64,000 bases of DNA from SIG452 sp045638525 (GTDB taxonomy: Bacteria; Bacillota; Clostridia; UMGS1840): the NCBI GenBank assembly GCA_045638525.1, contig JAZUBQ010000012.1, positions 62,001 through 126,000 of the forward strand. Direction: 5' to 3'. Within the stretch, counting starts at the first letter, position 1. Every line of letters begins with the position of its first letter. The notes beneath the pieces are model-generated. The model was not told the DNA's origin, searched no databases, and saw nothing but the letters and a program-made list of their open reading frames with translations. The position numbers and the translations under genes were made by a program. Positions 41,886-49,566 of this stretch are shown piece after piece.

Positions 41886-43457
41886 TTATTTTACCCCCTT
41901 AATTGCTCGTTTGTTTTCATACATTGCATCGTCTGCTCTGTTAAATACATCTATAAAGCTTGCATCTTTTTTGGAATCATAGATTGCCAAACCTTTTGCA
42001 ATGCTGATGGGGATATTTCCCTTATCTGTCGTGATTGACTCGTTATGACATTCTTCATCAAATTTTCTGAGAAGTTCTTTTAAATCCTCAAAATCTCTAT
42101 TTTGCAGAATAACCAAGAATTCATCTCCGCCAAATCTGAAAACAGGACTTCTTTTGAAGGTTACGGAAATAATTCCGGCAGCTTTGACAATCAGTTTGTT
42201 ACCGACATCGTGCCCATATCTGTCATTGGTTTCTTTCAGATAGTTAATGTCCAGCACCATAACGCCGAATTTTGGTTTTTCGATTTCTATTTCTTTATCA
42301 AAATCAGCAACCCAAGCTTTGTAGGAATTGGTATTTCTGAGTCCCGTCAACGAATCACGATAAGCTAAAAGATGATTTAGTCTTTCGTGCTCCTTAAGAT
42401 GCTGTGTCATATGTTCAAATGCGGTACTGAGCAGTTTGATTTCATAGGTATTGCTATGTAGAATTTCAACATCATAATCACCGTTTGAAAGTTTTACAGA
42501 AGCTTCCGTCAGCGTTTTTAGCGGAGATACAATTCTTCTGACAATAAAAATCACAATCAGAGAAAACAGCACAGCCAATACAATCGCAACATACAAAATT
42601 TTAAAGGCAATATCATATCGTATCCGACTGATATCATCATAACTTGCAGAAATAATCAGCGTCATTTTGTTTTTCAATTCATTTGATACGCTTAAATATT
42701 TTTCGGGATGCTCTTGCAGTTCCACGTCTTCCACGTGGTCCATATTATAGATATCGGCACCTTCAAATTCAAGATGTGCAAATCCGTTTTCATAAATTTG
42801 TATATGATGAACCCTGTCAGTCAAAACGGTATAATCAAAATCCATTCCCACAATTCCGAAAAATTCATTCTCATAAAACAGCGGAACAACATAGGAAATC
42901 ATTAATATGCCGTTGTTCTGATTGTAATACGGTAATAACCAAATCGGTTCTCCTGCTTCATAGGTTTGCCAGTACCAACCCACGTGTTCATTATCATTTT
43001 TATCATATTTTAGCAAATCTGTAGTTTCAAAACGAATAAACTCCCCCTTACCTTTTTCTTTGCTGTAAAAGAATCCACAGGTACCGTGAGAAATCTCGGG
43101 TGAAAATCGCAGATAATATGCAACAGCACTTCCGGTATGTTTTGCCACGTCAACAAACATTTCATTTGACTGTTCCAATATTTCAATTTGTCGTTGCGGA
43201 TTTACAACATCTGCTTTGCTGTTTATCAAGCCGTACACATAGCTTTCCATAATATGCACCGACGTTTCCATCTCACCGAAATCATCATTGATTTGAGAAA
43301 CTTCTTTTTCACAAGTAGCATTGATAAAGTTTTTTGTCTCTGCCTGAACAAAATTATCAACCTCGTATATACTCAAACCACCGATAAATACCGTAATAAT
43401 CAGTATTGCAGATATAATTGTTATTAAAAATTTAGATTGCATTGATTGTATTTTCAT
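41886..43457 (-). CDS. membrane diguanylate cyclase (Cache-HAMP-GGDEF)
   Basis: Makes cyclic di-GMP from GTP. 523 residues: TM1 (about 8-30), extracellular Cache sensor (about 35-275), TM2 (about 285-308), HAMP (about 308-365), GGDEF domain (from about 370) with RDSLTGLRNTNSYK and an intact FRFGGDEFLVIL active site near residue 444. No RxxD inhibitory site is seen five residues before GGDEF. No EAL or HD-GYP gene is in the window. Confidence 0.95.
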   Translation of the reverse strand: MKIQSMQSKFLITIISAILIITVFIGGLSIYEVDNFVQAETKNFINATCEKEVSQINDDFGEMETSVHIMESYVYGLINSKADVVNPQRQIEILEQSNEMFVDVAKHTGSAVAYYLRFSPEISHGTCGFFYSKEKGKGEFIRFETTDLLKYDKNDNEHVGWYWQTYEAGEPIWLLPYYNQNNGILMISYVVPLFYENEFFGIVGMDFDYTVLTDRVHHIQIYENGFAHLEFEGADIYNMDHVEDVELQEHPEKYLSVSNELKNKMTLIISASYDDISRIRYDIAFKILYVAIVLAVLFSLIVIFIVRRIVSPLKTLTEASVKLSNGDYDVEILHSNTYEIKLLSTAFEHMTQHLKEHERLNHLLAYRDSLTGLRNTNSYKAWVADFDKEIEIEKPKFGVMVLDINYLKETNDRYGHDVGNKLIVKAAGIISVTFKRSPVFRFGGDEFLVILQNRDFEDLKELLRKFDEECHNESITTDKGNIPISIAKGLAIYDSKKDASFIDVFNRADDAMYENKRAIKGVK

Positions 43458-43493
43458 TTTATGGTATCCCCTCAGGATGTTATATCAAAATCG

Positions 43494-44051
43494 CTATGAA
43501 AGATTTGAAATACGTTCTTTTGCTTCTTTCATAATTGTCTGTACGTCTGCTCCGAAAATGTCAAGACCTTCTGCCGAGAAAAAACTGACATCAAAAATCC
43601 CGAAAAAGTTTTCGGCAAGTGCTTTTATATAGTCAAATCCAAAATTGTTTTTGCCAATGTATCCACCGGATGTGGTAACATAATACAATTTTTTCGCATT
43701 ACATTTACCAACCGGTCTGCCTTCTTCGGAATACGCAAATGTTATTCCGGAAACTGTTACATTTTCAAAATAAATTTTAAGGACAGCTGGAAAGGATAAA
43801 TCCCAGAATGGTGCCGCTATCACAACGATATCAGCATCCCGAAACTGCTTTGCAAGATTAAATTCATTTCCGGAATAATCACGTTGATTTCTTTTTTCAA
43901 GACCTTTCCCGTCAAGCGGCAACATATTGGTTTGATACAGATTAACTTCCGTGATTTTTCCCTCTAATCTGTCTAACAGATGCCGGGAAAGCTCTTTCGT
44001 TCTTGAATCCTCTCTCACACAAGCATTGATCCATAAGATTTTAGTTTCCAT
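43494..44051 (-). CDS. flavodoxin-fold NAD(P)H oxidoreductase (azoreductase/NQO-like)
   Basis: 185 residues with the AzoR/NQO flavin fold: ILWINACVREDSRTKELSRHLLDRL (FMN phosphate loop), VVIAAPFWDLSFPAVLKIYFENV and YYVTTSGGYIGKNNFGFDYIKAL. It probably reduces quinones or other aromatic electron acceptors with FMN. It lies five bases after the STAS gene, in its transcription unit. Confidence 0.9.
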   Translation of the reverse strand: METKILWINACVREDSRTKELSRHLLDRLEGKITEVNLYQTNMLPLDGKGLEKRNQRDYSGNEFNLAKQFRDADIVVIAAPFWDLSFPAVLKIYFENVTVSGITFAYSEEGRPVGKCNAKKLYYVTTSGGYIGKNNFGFDYIKALAENFFGIFDVSFFSAEGLDIFGADVQTIMKEAKERISNLS

Positions 44052-44056
44052 AAACC

Positions 44057-44356
44057 TTACTCCTGTTCAAGCATCTGCACAAGCCCTGTCATTTCAAAAA
44101 CCTCACGAACAATGTCGTTTGCTTTTTCGATTCGCATAATGCCTTGATTTACATTCATTTTCTTGTAAGCACCCAGCAAGACTCTGATACCTGCCGAAGA
44201 TATATATTCAAGTTCTGCCATATCAAACACAAGCTCTTTGGTATCTTCTGAAAGCTCGTTGATTACTGCTTCTAAATTCGGTGCAGTTGTGGTATCAAGT
44301 CTTCCTGTAATTTCAAACGTTACAAGTTCAAAATCTCTTTCTACATTGATTGTCAT
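44057..44356 (-). CDS. STAS-domain anti-sigma factor antagonist, second copy
   Basis: 99 residues; FEITGRLDTTTAPNLEAVINEL and LEYISSAGIRVLLGAYKKM, with the phosphorylatable Ser in SSAG. Similar to the STAS protein at 38871. The ATG at 44356 has AAAAAGGAG upstream; the frame is open to 44395. It heads a unit with the oxidoreductase and perhaps the diguanylate cyclase, from a promoter with two TTTGTCA repeats. Confidence 0.94.
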   Translation of the reverse strand: MTINVERDFELVTFEITGRLDTTTAPNLEAVINELSEDTKELVFDMAELEYISSAGIRVLLGAYKKMNVNQGIMRIEKANDIVREVFEMTGLVQMLEQE

Positions 44357-44390
44357 AAAAATTCTCCTTTTTAGAAAATTCAATACACAT

Positions 44391-44426
44391 ATCATAGCAA
44401 ATCAGCTATGACAAACCTATGACAAA
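44391..44426 (-). promoter_or_regulatory. promoter with SARP/OmpR-type heptamer repeat, site A
   Basis: Minus strand: TTTGTCA (44426-44420), four bases, TTTGTCA (44415-44409), twelve bases, -10 TATGAT (44396-44391). The layout is the same at 51959-51994. Heptamers at 11-bp steps are typical of SARP/OmpR-family binding, and the response regulator gene ends 53 bases away. Confidence 0.65.
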
Positions 44427-44444
44427 TTTGCATTTTGACACAAA

Positions 44445-44476
44445 AAAATACGGTCAGAATTCTCCAACCGTATTTT
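44445..44476 (-). terminator. terminator of the two-component operon
   Basis: AAATACGGT / ACCGTATTT stem with T run on the minus strand; it lies directly after the response regulator gene and insulates site A. Confidence 0.8.
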
Positions 44477-44478
44477 TA

Positions 44479-45258
44479 TTACCGATTTCTTTCCAAAAGC
44501 AACGAAAGTGTGTCTTCCGCCCAGGAATACTGAGACATATACTCACCGTGAAAACGAGGACTTCCCGTTTTCAAAAAGTTATGATAATCACAGTTGATTC
44601 GTGTGGTGTCAACCCTGTAACTGTAACCTTCCTGACAAAATACCTTCTGAGCGCCCACATTCGCAAGTGCTTTTTTTAAATCTCCCACAAGATGCCTTAA
44701 ATAATCCATATTTTTGACATCGTCATTGTTCTCAGGCCACATAACCGCACAGATTTGCTTCCCTGTCATTCCTGCGCCGTTTCTGTCAATCAGCACAGCA
44801 AACAGTTCTTTCGCTTTGGTTCGTTTAAAAGTAAGAGCTTCGCCGTTTTTTAAAACCTCAAAATTACCAAAACATTTCACATCCAAAAGAGCAACTTCCG
44901 GTTTTTTACTTTTTATATGGTCAATTTCTTTCTGAACAGCCTCCTGCGTGATAGGTTTCATCAGATATCCGCTACATCGAAGCTGAATCGCACTCAGAGC
45001 ATATTCCTCATACCCCGTACAGAACACAATTTTACAATCGGGGTAAAGCTCGGTGATTTTTTCTGCCAATGCCAGACCACCCATACCACGCATATTGATG
45101 TCTAAAAACGCTACATCCGCACTGTTCTGACTGAGCCATTCCAATGCGGCACTGCAAACTGAAAAATCATAGACAGCTTCTATATCAGGAGAAGATTTGA
45201 CAATTTCAGTCAGCGCATTGAGCATAGGTCTTTCATCATCAACTGTAATTGCTATCAT
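44479..45258 (-). CDS. response regulator with SARP/OmpR-like winged-helix output
   Basis: 259 residues: receiver domain (1-118; acidic DDE near the start, phospho-acceptor Asp in VAFLDINMRGMGG, Lys in GYLMKPI) and a winged-helix DNA-binding domain (about 125-215; LDVKCFGNFEVLKNGEALTFKRTKAKELFAVLIDRNG ... MDYLRHLVGDLKKAL) of the kind found in SARP/BTAD regulators, without a full BTAD repeat domain. The ATG at 45258 has GGGGGAGA upstream, placed inside the end of the kinase gene; the frame is open to 45315. Probable regulator of sites A and B. Confidence 0.9.
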   Translation of the reverse strand: MIAITVDDERPMLNALTEIVKSSPDIEAVYDFSVCSAALEWLSQNSADVAFLDINMRGMGGLALAEKITELYPDCKIVFCTGYEEYALSAIQLRCSGYLMKPITQEAVQKEIDHIKSKKPEVALLDVKCFGNFEVLKNGEALTFKRTKAKELFAVLIDRNGAGMTGKQICAVMWPENNDDVKNMDYLRHLVGDLKKALANVGAQKVFCQEGYSYRVDTTRINCDYHNFLKTGSPRFHGEYMSQYSWAEDTLSLLLERNR

Positions 45259-45259
45259 G

Positions 45260-47077
45260 TTATCTCTCCCCCTTTGGAATTTTAATCGTGGCTTTGGTCC
45301 CTTTGCCCGGTTCACTTTCTATGGTGAGTGTTCCGTGGCACATTGCTTCAATTCGTCCACGGATATTTTTGATACCCACGTGTTTTGTTTCATCATAACC
45401 GACATTCATATCAAAGCCCACACCGTCATCTGTTACGTCTACCACATAATCCGCTTCCGTTTCATAAGCGGATATGGTAACAATACCGCCTTCTTCCAAC
45501 CCCATCAAACCATGTTTGATGGCATTTTCTACAAGAGGTTGAACCGAAAGAGCCGGCAGAAGGAACTCCACGGAACGAAGATCATAATGGATTGTCATAT
45601 CAGGAAAACGAACCTGCTCAATATCGGTATAATGCTTTACGTGATTCATTTCTTTTGAAAATCTTATCGGCTTTGCATTATCCAGTTCACTGAAGTTCCC
45701 TCTTAAATACAAACTGAAGTTACGAACCAGTTTTGAAGCTGCTTCAGGTTCTGTAATACAAAGCTGTTCAATCGTCCCCAATGTGTTATAAATAAAATGC
45801 GGCTGAATCTGACTGATCATCGTAGCAATGCGGCTTTCTGCCAGTTCTGCTTCCAACTCCTTTGCCCGAATTGCTGCATTTAAATTTTTAGGAACAACTC
45901 TTAACAGCCAGATCAGAGAAACTGCAAAAATCAGAATAAACACATCTTTTGAAATAATGCCACCTTGCCACAGACCAAAACCAATCCCGAAGGCATCCAG
46001 TATGAAGGCAATCATAGGAAGCATACCAAAGGTGCACAGTATTTTTTCTTTCCGATTCCCCTTAGTAAAACAAAGCACAAGAAGAACGATTGTCGCAATA
46101 CAAAGAACACTCTGAATTGCAGCCCATATCGGCAATGTATCATAAAGCTTGACATCAGTAAATACACAAATCAACATCATTGCAAAGATTGAAAAGAAAG
46201 CGAATGCAGTCAGACATACGCCGACTTTTTTTGCTCTCCCCCGAATCTGAAAGGCTATAAACGCAGTCAGTGTTAACATATAAAGCATCTCAGAACCGAC
46301 CAGCATCCTGGTGTTAAATTTAATAATGTGGCTAAAAAAGATAACGCCGTGTGCCTTAAATGTAAAATAGATTCCGGCAAAGAAAATACTAAAACCAACA
46401 AGCCAAAGATTTCCGTTTCCCTTAACGTGAATCATGGAAGCAAATATCGCTGTCCCTATAATCATAAACGCAAACAGAATCAACGCAATCCCCCAGATTC
46501 TATGAACATTGCCCCGATTCAACATATCTCTTTCAAAATCGGTTCCGCCGTAGGTGTTTAAATGATTCAAAAAGTCGTCCACAGCCCCTGCGTTTCCGAA
46601 TTTATGGGGATTTTTCAGCCTTATGATAATTTCGTCAGCACCTTTACACTCGTATCCGAGATACATTTCGCCGCACATATCCTCGCCAAAAGCATCAAAT
46701 TCGGCATCAAAGGGACGAAATTCTTCGCCACCTTCTGAAACCTCGCCGCCAATATGATTAAAATAAAATGCAAGAATCGTACCTTCCATTGCGTTCCCGA
46801 CGATTTCTCCGGAAGTCGGAACAAATAACTGAAAATGTCCCTTCAGTGTAACATCGCCTTTATCTGCAGGGATATGTTCCCCTTTGATGTACGGGCGCCA
46901 TTCACCATCTGCTATTTGATATTCTCCCAAAAACTCGGCAGAAAGATAGAAGGCGTGCCTTGCCTGTGTGCCATAATCTCTACCGGTATATACAAACAAC
47001 GCCAGAACAACAGCAAGTAAAGCTGCACAAATTCCAAAAAATATTTTTTTATTTGGATTTTCTTTCACAGAATTCAT
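45260..47077 (-). CDS. LytS-type sensor histidine kinase with 7TM region
   Basis: 605 residues: TM1 (about 12-30), extracellular domain (about 35-195), seven-helix membrane region like 7TMR-DISM (about 200-400), and a LytS/YehU-class kinase core with phospho-acceptor His in QIQPHFIYNTLGTIEQL (near 422) and ATPase boxes PLVENAIKHGLMG, DDGVGFD and GIKNIRGRIEAM. Partner of the response regulator two bases downstream. I used the ATG at 47077 (GGAG ten bases upstream); an in-frame TTG at 47095 is also possible. Confidence 0.92.
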   Translation of the reverse strand: MNSVKENPNKKIFFGICAALLAVVLALFVYTGRDYGTQARHAFYLSAEFLGEYQIADGEWRPYIKGEHIPADKGDVTLKGHFQLFVPTSGEIVGNAMEGTILAFYFNHIGGEVSEGGEEFRPFDAEFDAFGEDMCGEMYLGYECKGADEIIIRLKNPHKFGNAGAVDDFLNHLNTYGGTDFERDMLNRGNVHRIWGIALILFAFMIIGTAIFASMIHVKGNGNLWLVGFSIFFAGIYFTFKAHGVIFFSHIIKFNTRMLVGSEMLYMLTLTAFIAFQIRGRAKKVGVCLTAFAFFSIFAMMLICVFTDVKLYDTLPIWAAIQSVLCIATIVLLVLCFTKGNRKEKILCTFGMLPMIAFILDAFGIGFGLWQGGIISKDVFILIFAVSLIWLLRVVPKNLNAAIRAKELEAELAESRIATMISQIQPHFIYNTLGTIEQLCITEPEAASKLVRNFSLYLRGNFSELDNAKPIRFSKEMNHVKHYTDIEQVRFPDMTIHYDLRSVEFLLPALSVQPLVENAIKHGLMGLEEGGIVTISAYETEADYVVDVTDDGVGFDMNVGYDETKHVGIKNIRGRIEAMCHGTLTIESEPGKGTKATIKIPKGER

Positions 47078-47125
47078 AACATTGATTCTCCACAAATATT
47101 TCCCGTGTCTGCTTTTTTGTGAGAG

Positions 47126-47380
47126 TTATAATGCCAACAAAACCAAAGCAGTCAGCACCACAACCATTCCGCCGATTGCAACATACGAAAGTACACGCTT
47201 TGTATTCCAAAAAGAAACTGCTTCACAGGCACAAACAATACATAAAGCGATGTTGCTTGCCAGTTCCCCGTTGGGCACTTTTTTTTCAAAACATCCCAAT
47301 AACAACCATGCACAAAACGCAATACACGAAAAGATTTCCATAACTTTTTCCAAAGTATTTTTTTCGTTCCATTTTTTCAT
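47126..47380 (-). CDS. small two-helix membrane protein
   Basis: 84 residues; a charged N-terminus (KKWNEKNTLEK), then two hydrophobic segments (about 14-30 and 60-84, with a further apolar stretch about 40-55). Strong AAAGGAAAG ribosome binding site. It lies just upstream of the sensor kinase gene on the same strand, so may belong to its signalling unit. Family not recognised. Confidence 0.7.
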   Translation of the reverse strand: MKKWNEKNTLEKVMEIFSCIAFCAWLLLGCFEKKVPNGELASNIALCIVCACEAVSFWNTKRVLSYVAIGGMVVVLTALVLLAL

Positions 47381-47424
47381 AATAATTCTTTCCTTTATAT
47401 TCTAGAATCAGTGAACAATTTAGA

Positions 47425-47622
47425 TGCCAAACTTTTTAGCTAAATTTTGAGCTAAAGCTCAAAGCTAAATGATTCCGCTTCGCTTCATAGCTAAATTGTT
47501 TCTTCAAAACAGCTAAATTAAATTCGCCTTGTAACTGACCGCAAGGTCAATTTAGCTACAAAGTAATTTAGCGTGCGTTAGCACATTTAGCTGAATAGAT
47601 TTAACTCTCATTAAATCTATTC
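47425..47622. repeat. intergenic array of AGCTAAAT / ATTTAGCT motifs and small hairpins
   Basis: Four AGCTAAAT copies on the plus strand in the left half are followed by inverted ATTTAGC(T) copies in the right half. Between them lie short stems: GAGCT/AGCTC, TGACC-GCAA-GGTCA (GNRA-type loop) and GTGC-GTTA-GCAC. At the right end is a 12-base-pair perfect stem GAATAGATTTAA / TTAAATCTATTC (47593-47622). Looks like an RNA-structured or MITE-like repeat; not a CRISPR array because there are no regular spacers. Confidence 0.6.
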
Positions 47623-47624
47623 TA

Positions 47625-49547
47625 TCACTTTATTTCTGTTTTTTCAATAAATCTTTGAAGAATCACAGCAATTTCTGCTCTTGTTGTGTTATCTTTTGGA
47701 TTTAAGGTGCTGTTGGTTCTTCCGTTTATGATTCCGGCTCCTGCAACATATTGCATAGCAGAGACCGCATATTCAGCGATATCAAAGGCATCATCATAGG
47801 AAAGTATATTGGTTTCTTCTCCCACGCTCACGTCATATCCTTTAAAATCAGCATACAAATACAAAACAGAAGCAAGTTGTTCTCGCTTTATTGCCGATTC
47901 AGGTTGAAAATCGGCATCATTTTCTGCAATCAATTTGCTGTCTTTTGCCCATTTGATGGGTGCATCATACCAAATTGAACCGTCATCGGTTTCCGTGTCG
48001 GTTTTGATTCCCTCTATGTTGTATAAAATCTGTAAAAATTCTGCCCAAGTGATGTTTTTAGAAGGATGAAAATACTTATTTTCATCTCCTTGCATCAATT
48101 TATTTTTTAAACAGAATGCCACGCCGTCGTGATACCATTCGTACTTGGGTAAAGCGTTTTCGTCCACATCAAAATACGGCACAAGTGCTACGGTCAGTTC
48201 CTCCAGCCAAGTGTTACCGTTGGTTCTTTTGATTTCCAGAGAATTTACAATATAAGAACGGATACGCTGACGTACGGTTGTGCTTCCCGGTTGCAAAATG
48301 GAACCTACGGCACTTACTACAAAATAGTTGTCATTTCTTGCACCCAGATACATCATTTCGTGACCGTTAAAATAAAGAATGGTTCCAAAGGGAAGTGCAT
48401 CCAGAATTTTCATCCGTTCTTCTTTGGACATATACTGCATATCAACTTTTGCCATAGGCATTGATGATTGCCAGGTAGTGTTTCTTGCAAGTTCCAGTCC
48501 AAAACACTGATACACATTTCGCATATATCCGGAACAGTCATCGGAATAAAGGCTTCCACCCCATCCGTAGGTGTTGCCGAGCGCTGAAAATGCAACTTTT
48601 GCAATATTTTCCTTAGTAAGAGGCAAATATCCTGCAGACACTTTTTTATGTTCAGAAATAAGCGTCAACTTTTTCTGATAGGTTCCGTCAGCATTTCTGA
48701 CAGGAATCCAGACAACAAAGTTGTTGTATGCAGCACGGTTATCTATCAACTCATTGGGATTAATATCCTTTGCAAGTTCCAAAACCGTTCCCATTGTCAG
48801 CATAAGATCTGATGTTGTTGCACCAACGATTGAGGTTTCGGTGAACACCTTATCTCCCCATACTACCAGTGCATCATCTTTTCCCAAATCCCACGCGGAC
48901 AGCCATTCATCTTTGTCCTTACAAATTGCAACCGAGTCTGCCGGAATCCAACCTGAACAGCAAATACTTTTCGCAAGATAATAGTTGCCGTCTTTGGACT
49001 TTGAAGTGATAACAACCGGCTCATTCACTCTGATTGCAACAAGATACTGATAATCAAAATCAGAATCGGCAGGATCATCCCAAATAGCGATAGGATCAGG
49101 GAAGGTACGAAGCTCCGTTCTTTTGGTTGCAATGCCATAGAGAACCTTTTGCTCTTTTTTTGCATCAGGATTTTGTGTATTTTCAATTATTTTATTGTAA
49201 TCTTCCTCTGTGGCTTTTTCTTCACTTTCAAAATATGTCCAACCAAGATAATAGTTTGCATCCGCCTGACTTGATTTATAAATTGCTTCGTTTAAGGCAA
49301 CACCATCAACAACTTCAGGCTGAATTTTAAGGTCATACATATTCGTGCCTTTTGCGGCAATAGTTTCTTTGTTAAGCTTTTCTATTTCATCATAGGTCAT
49401 TAAAATGTCAGTTTCATCCGTCCAAAAAGAAGGAGAAGACATTTCACTTGTTACATTGGGAAGATAATACCCTCCTGCTGCAATTACATTTGCAGTTATG
49501 CCAAAAGTTAGCATAACTATTAAAATAACACTACTTATTTTCTTCAT
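47625..49547 (-). CDS. surface NlpC/P60 cell-wall hydrolase with SH3 and SLH domains
   Basis: 640 residues: signal peptide (about 1-24), N-terminal helical region, SH3-like domains (about 150-290; IAIWDDPADSDFDYQYLVAIRVNEPV, YLAKSICCSGWIPADSVAI), NlpC/P60 peptidase (about 315-450; TYGWGGSLYSDDCSGYMRNVYQ with catalytic Cys near 337) and three C-terminal SLH repeats (about 465-640) for attachment to the wall. Likely a gamma-glutamyl or D,L-endopeptidase on stem peptides. It follows the 786-residue gene by 19 bases, so is probably co-expressed from site B. Confidence 0.93.
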   Translation of the reverse strand: MKKISSVILIVMLTFGITANVIAAGGYYLPNVTSEMSSPSFWTDETDILMTYDEIEKLNKETIAAKGTNMYDLKIQPEVVDGVALNEAIYKSSQADANYYLGWTYFESEEKATEEDYNKIIENTQNPDAKKEQKVLYGIATKRTELRTFPDPIAIWDDPADSDFDYQYLVAIRVNEPVVITSKSKDGNYYLAKSICCSGWIPADSVAICKDKDEWLSAWDLGKDDALVVWGDKVFTETSIVGATTSDLMLTMGTVLELAKDINPNELIDNRAAYNNFVVWIPVRNADGTYQKKLTLISEHKKVSAGYLPLTKENIAKVAFSALGNTYGWGGSLYSDDCSGYMRNVYQCFGLELARNTTWQSSMPMAKVDMQYMSKEERMKILDALPFGTILYFNGHEMMYLGARNDNYFVVSAVGSILQPGSTTVRQRIRSYIVNSLEIKRTNGNTWLEELTVALVPYFDVDENALPKYEWYHDGVAFCLKNKLMQGDENKYFHPSKNITWAEFLQILYNIEGIKTDTETDDGSIWYDAPIKWAKDSKLIAENDADFQPESAIKREQLASVLYLYADFKGYDVSVGEETNILSYDDAFDIAEYAVSAMQYVAGAGIINGRTNSTLNPKDNTTRAEIAVILQRFIEKTEIK

Positions 49548-49566
49548 TTTAATAATAAGTCACTCC

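Noticed and set aside
47425..47622. Possible CRISPR array from repeated AGCTAAAT
   Set aside because: Units are only eight bases, occur in both orientations and lack equal-length spacers; no cas genes nearby.
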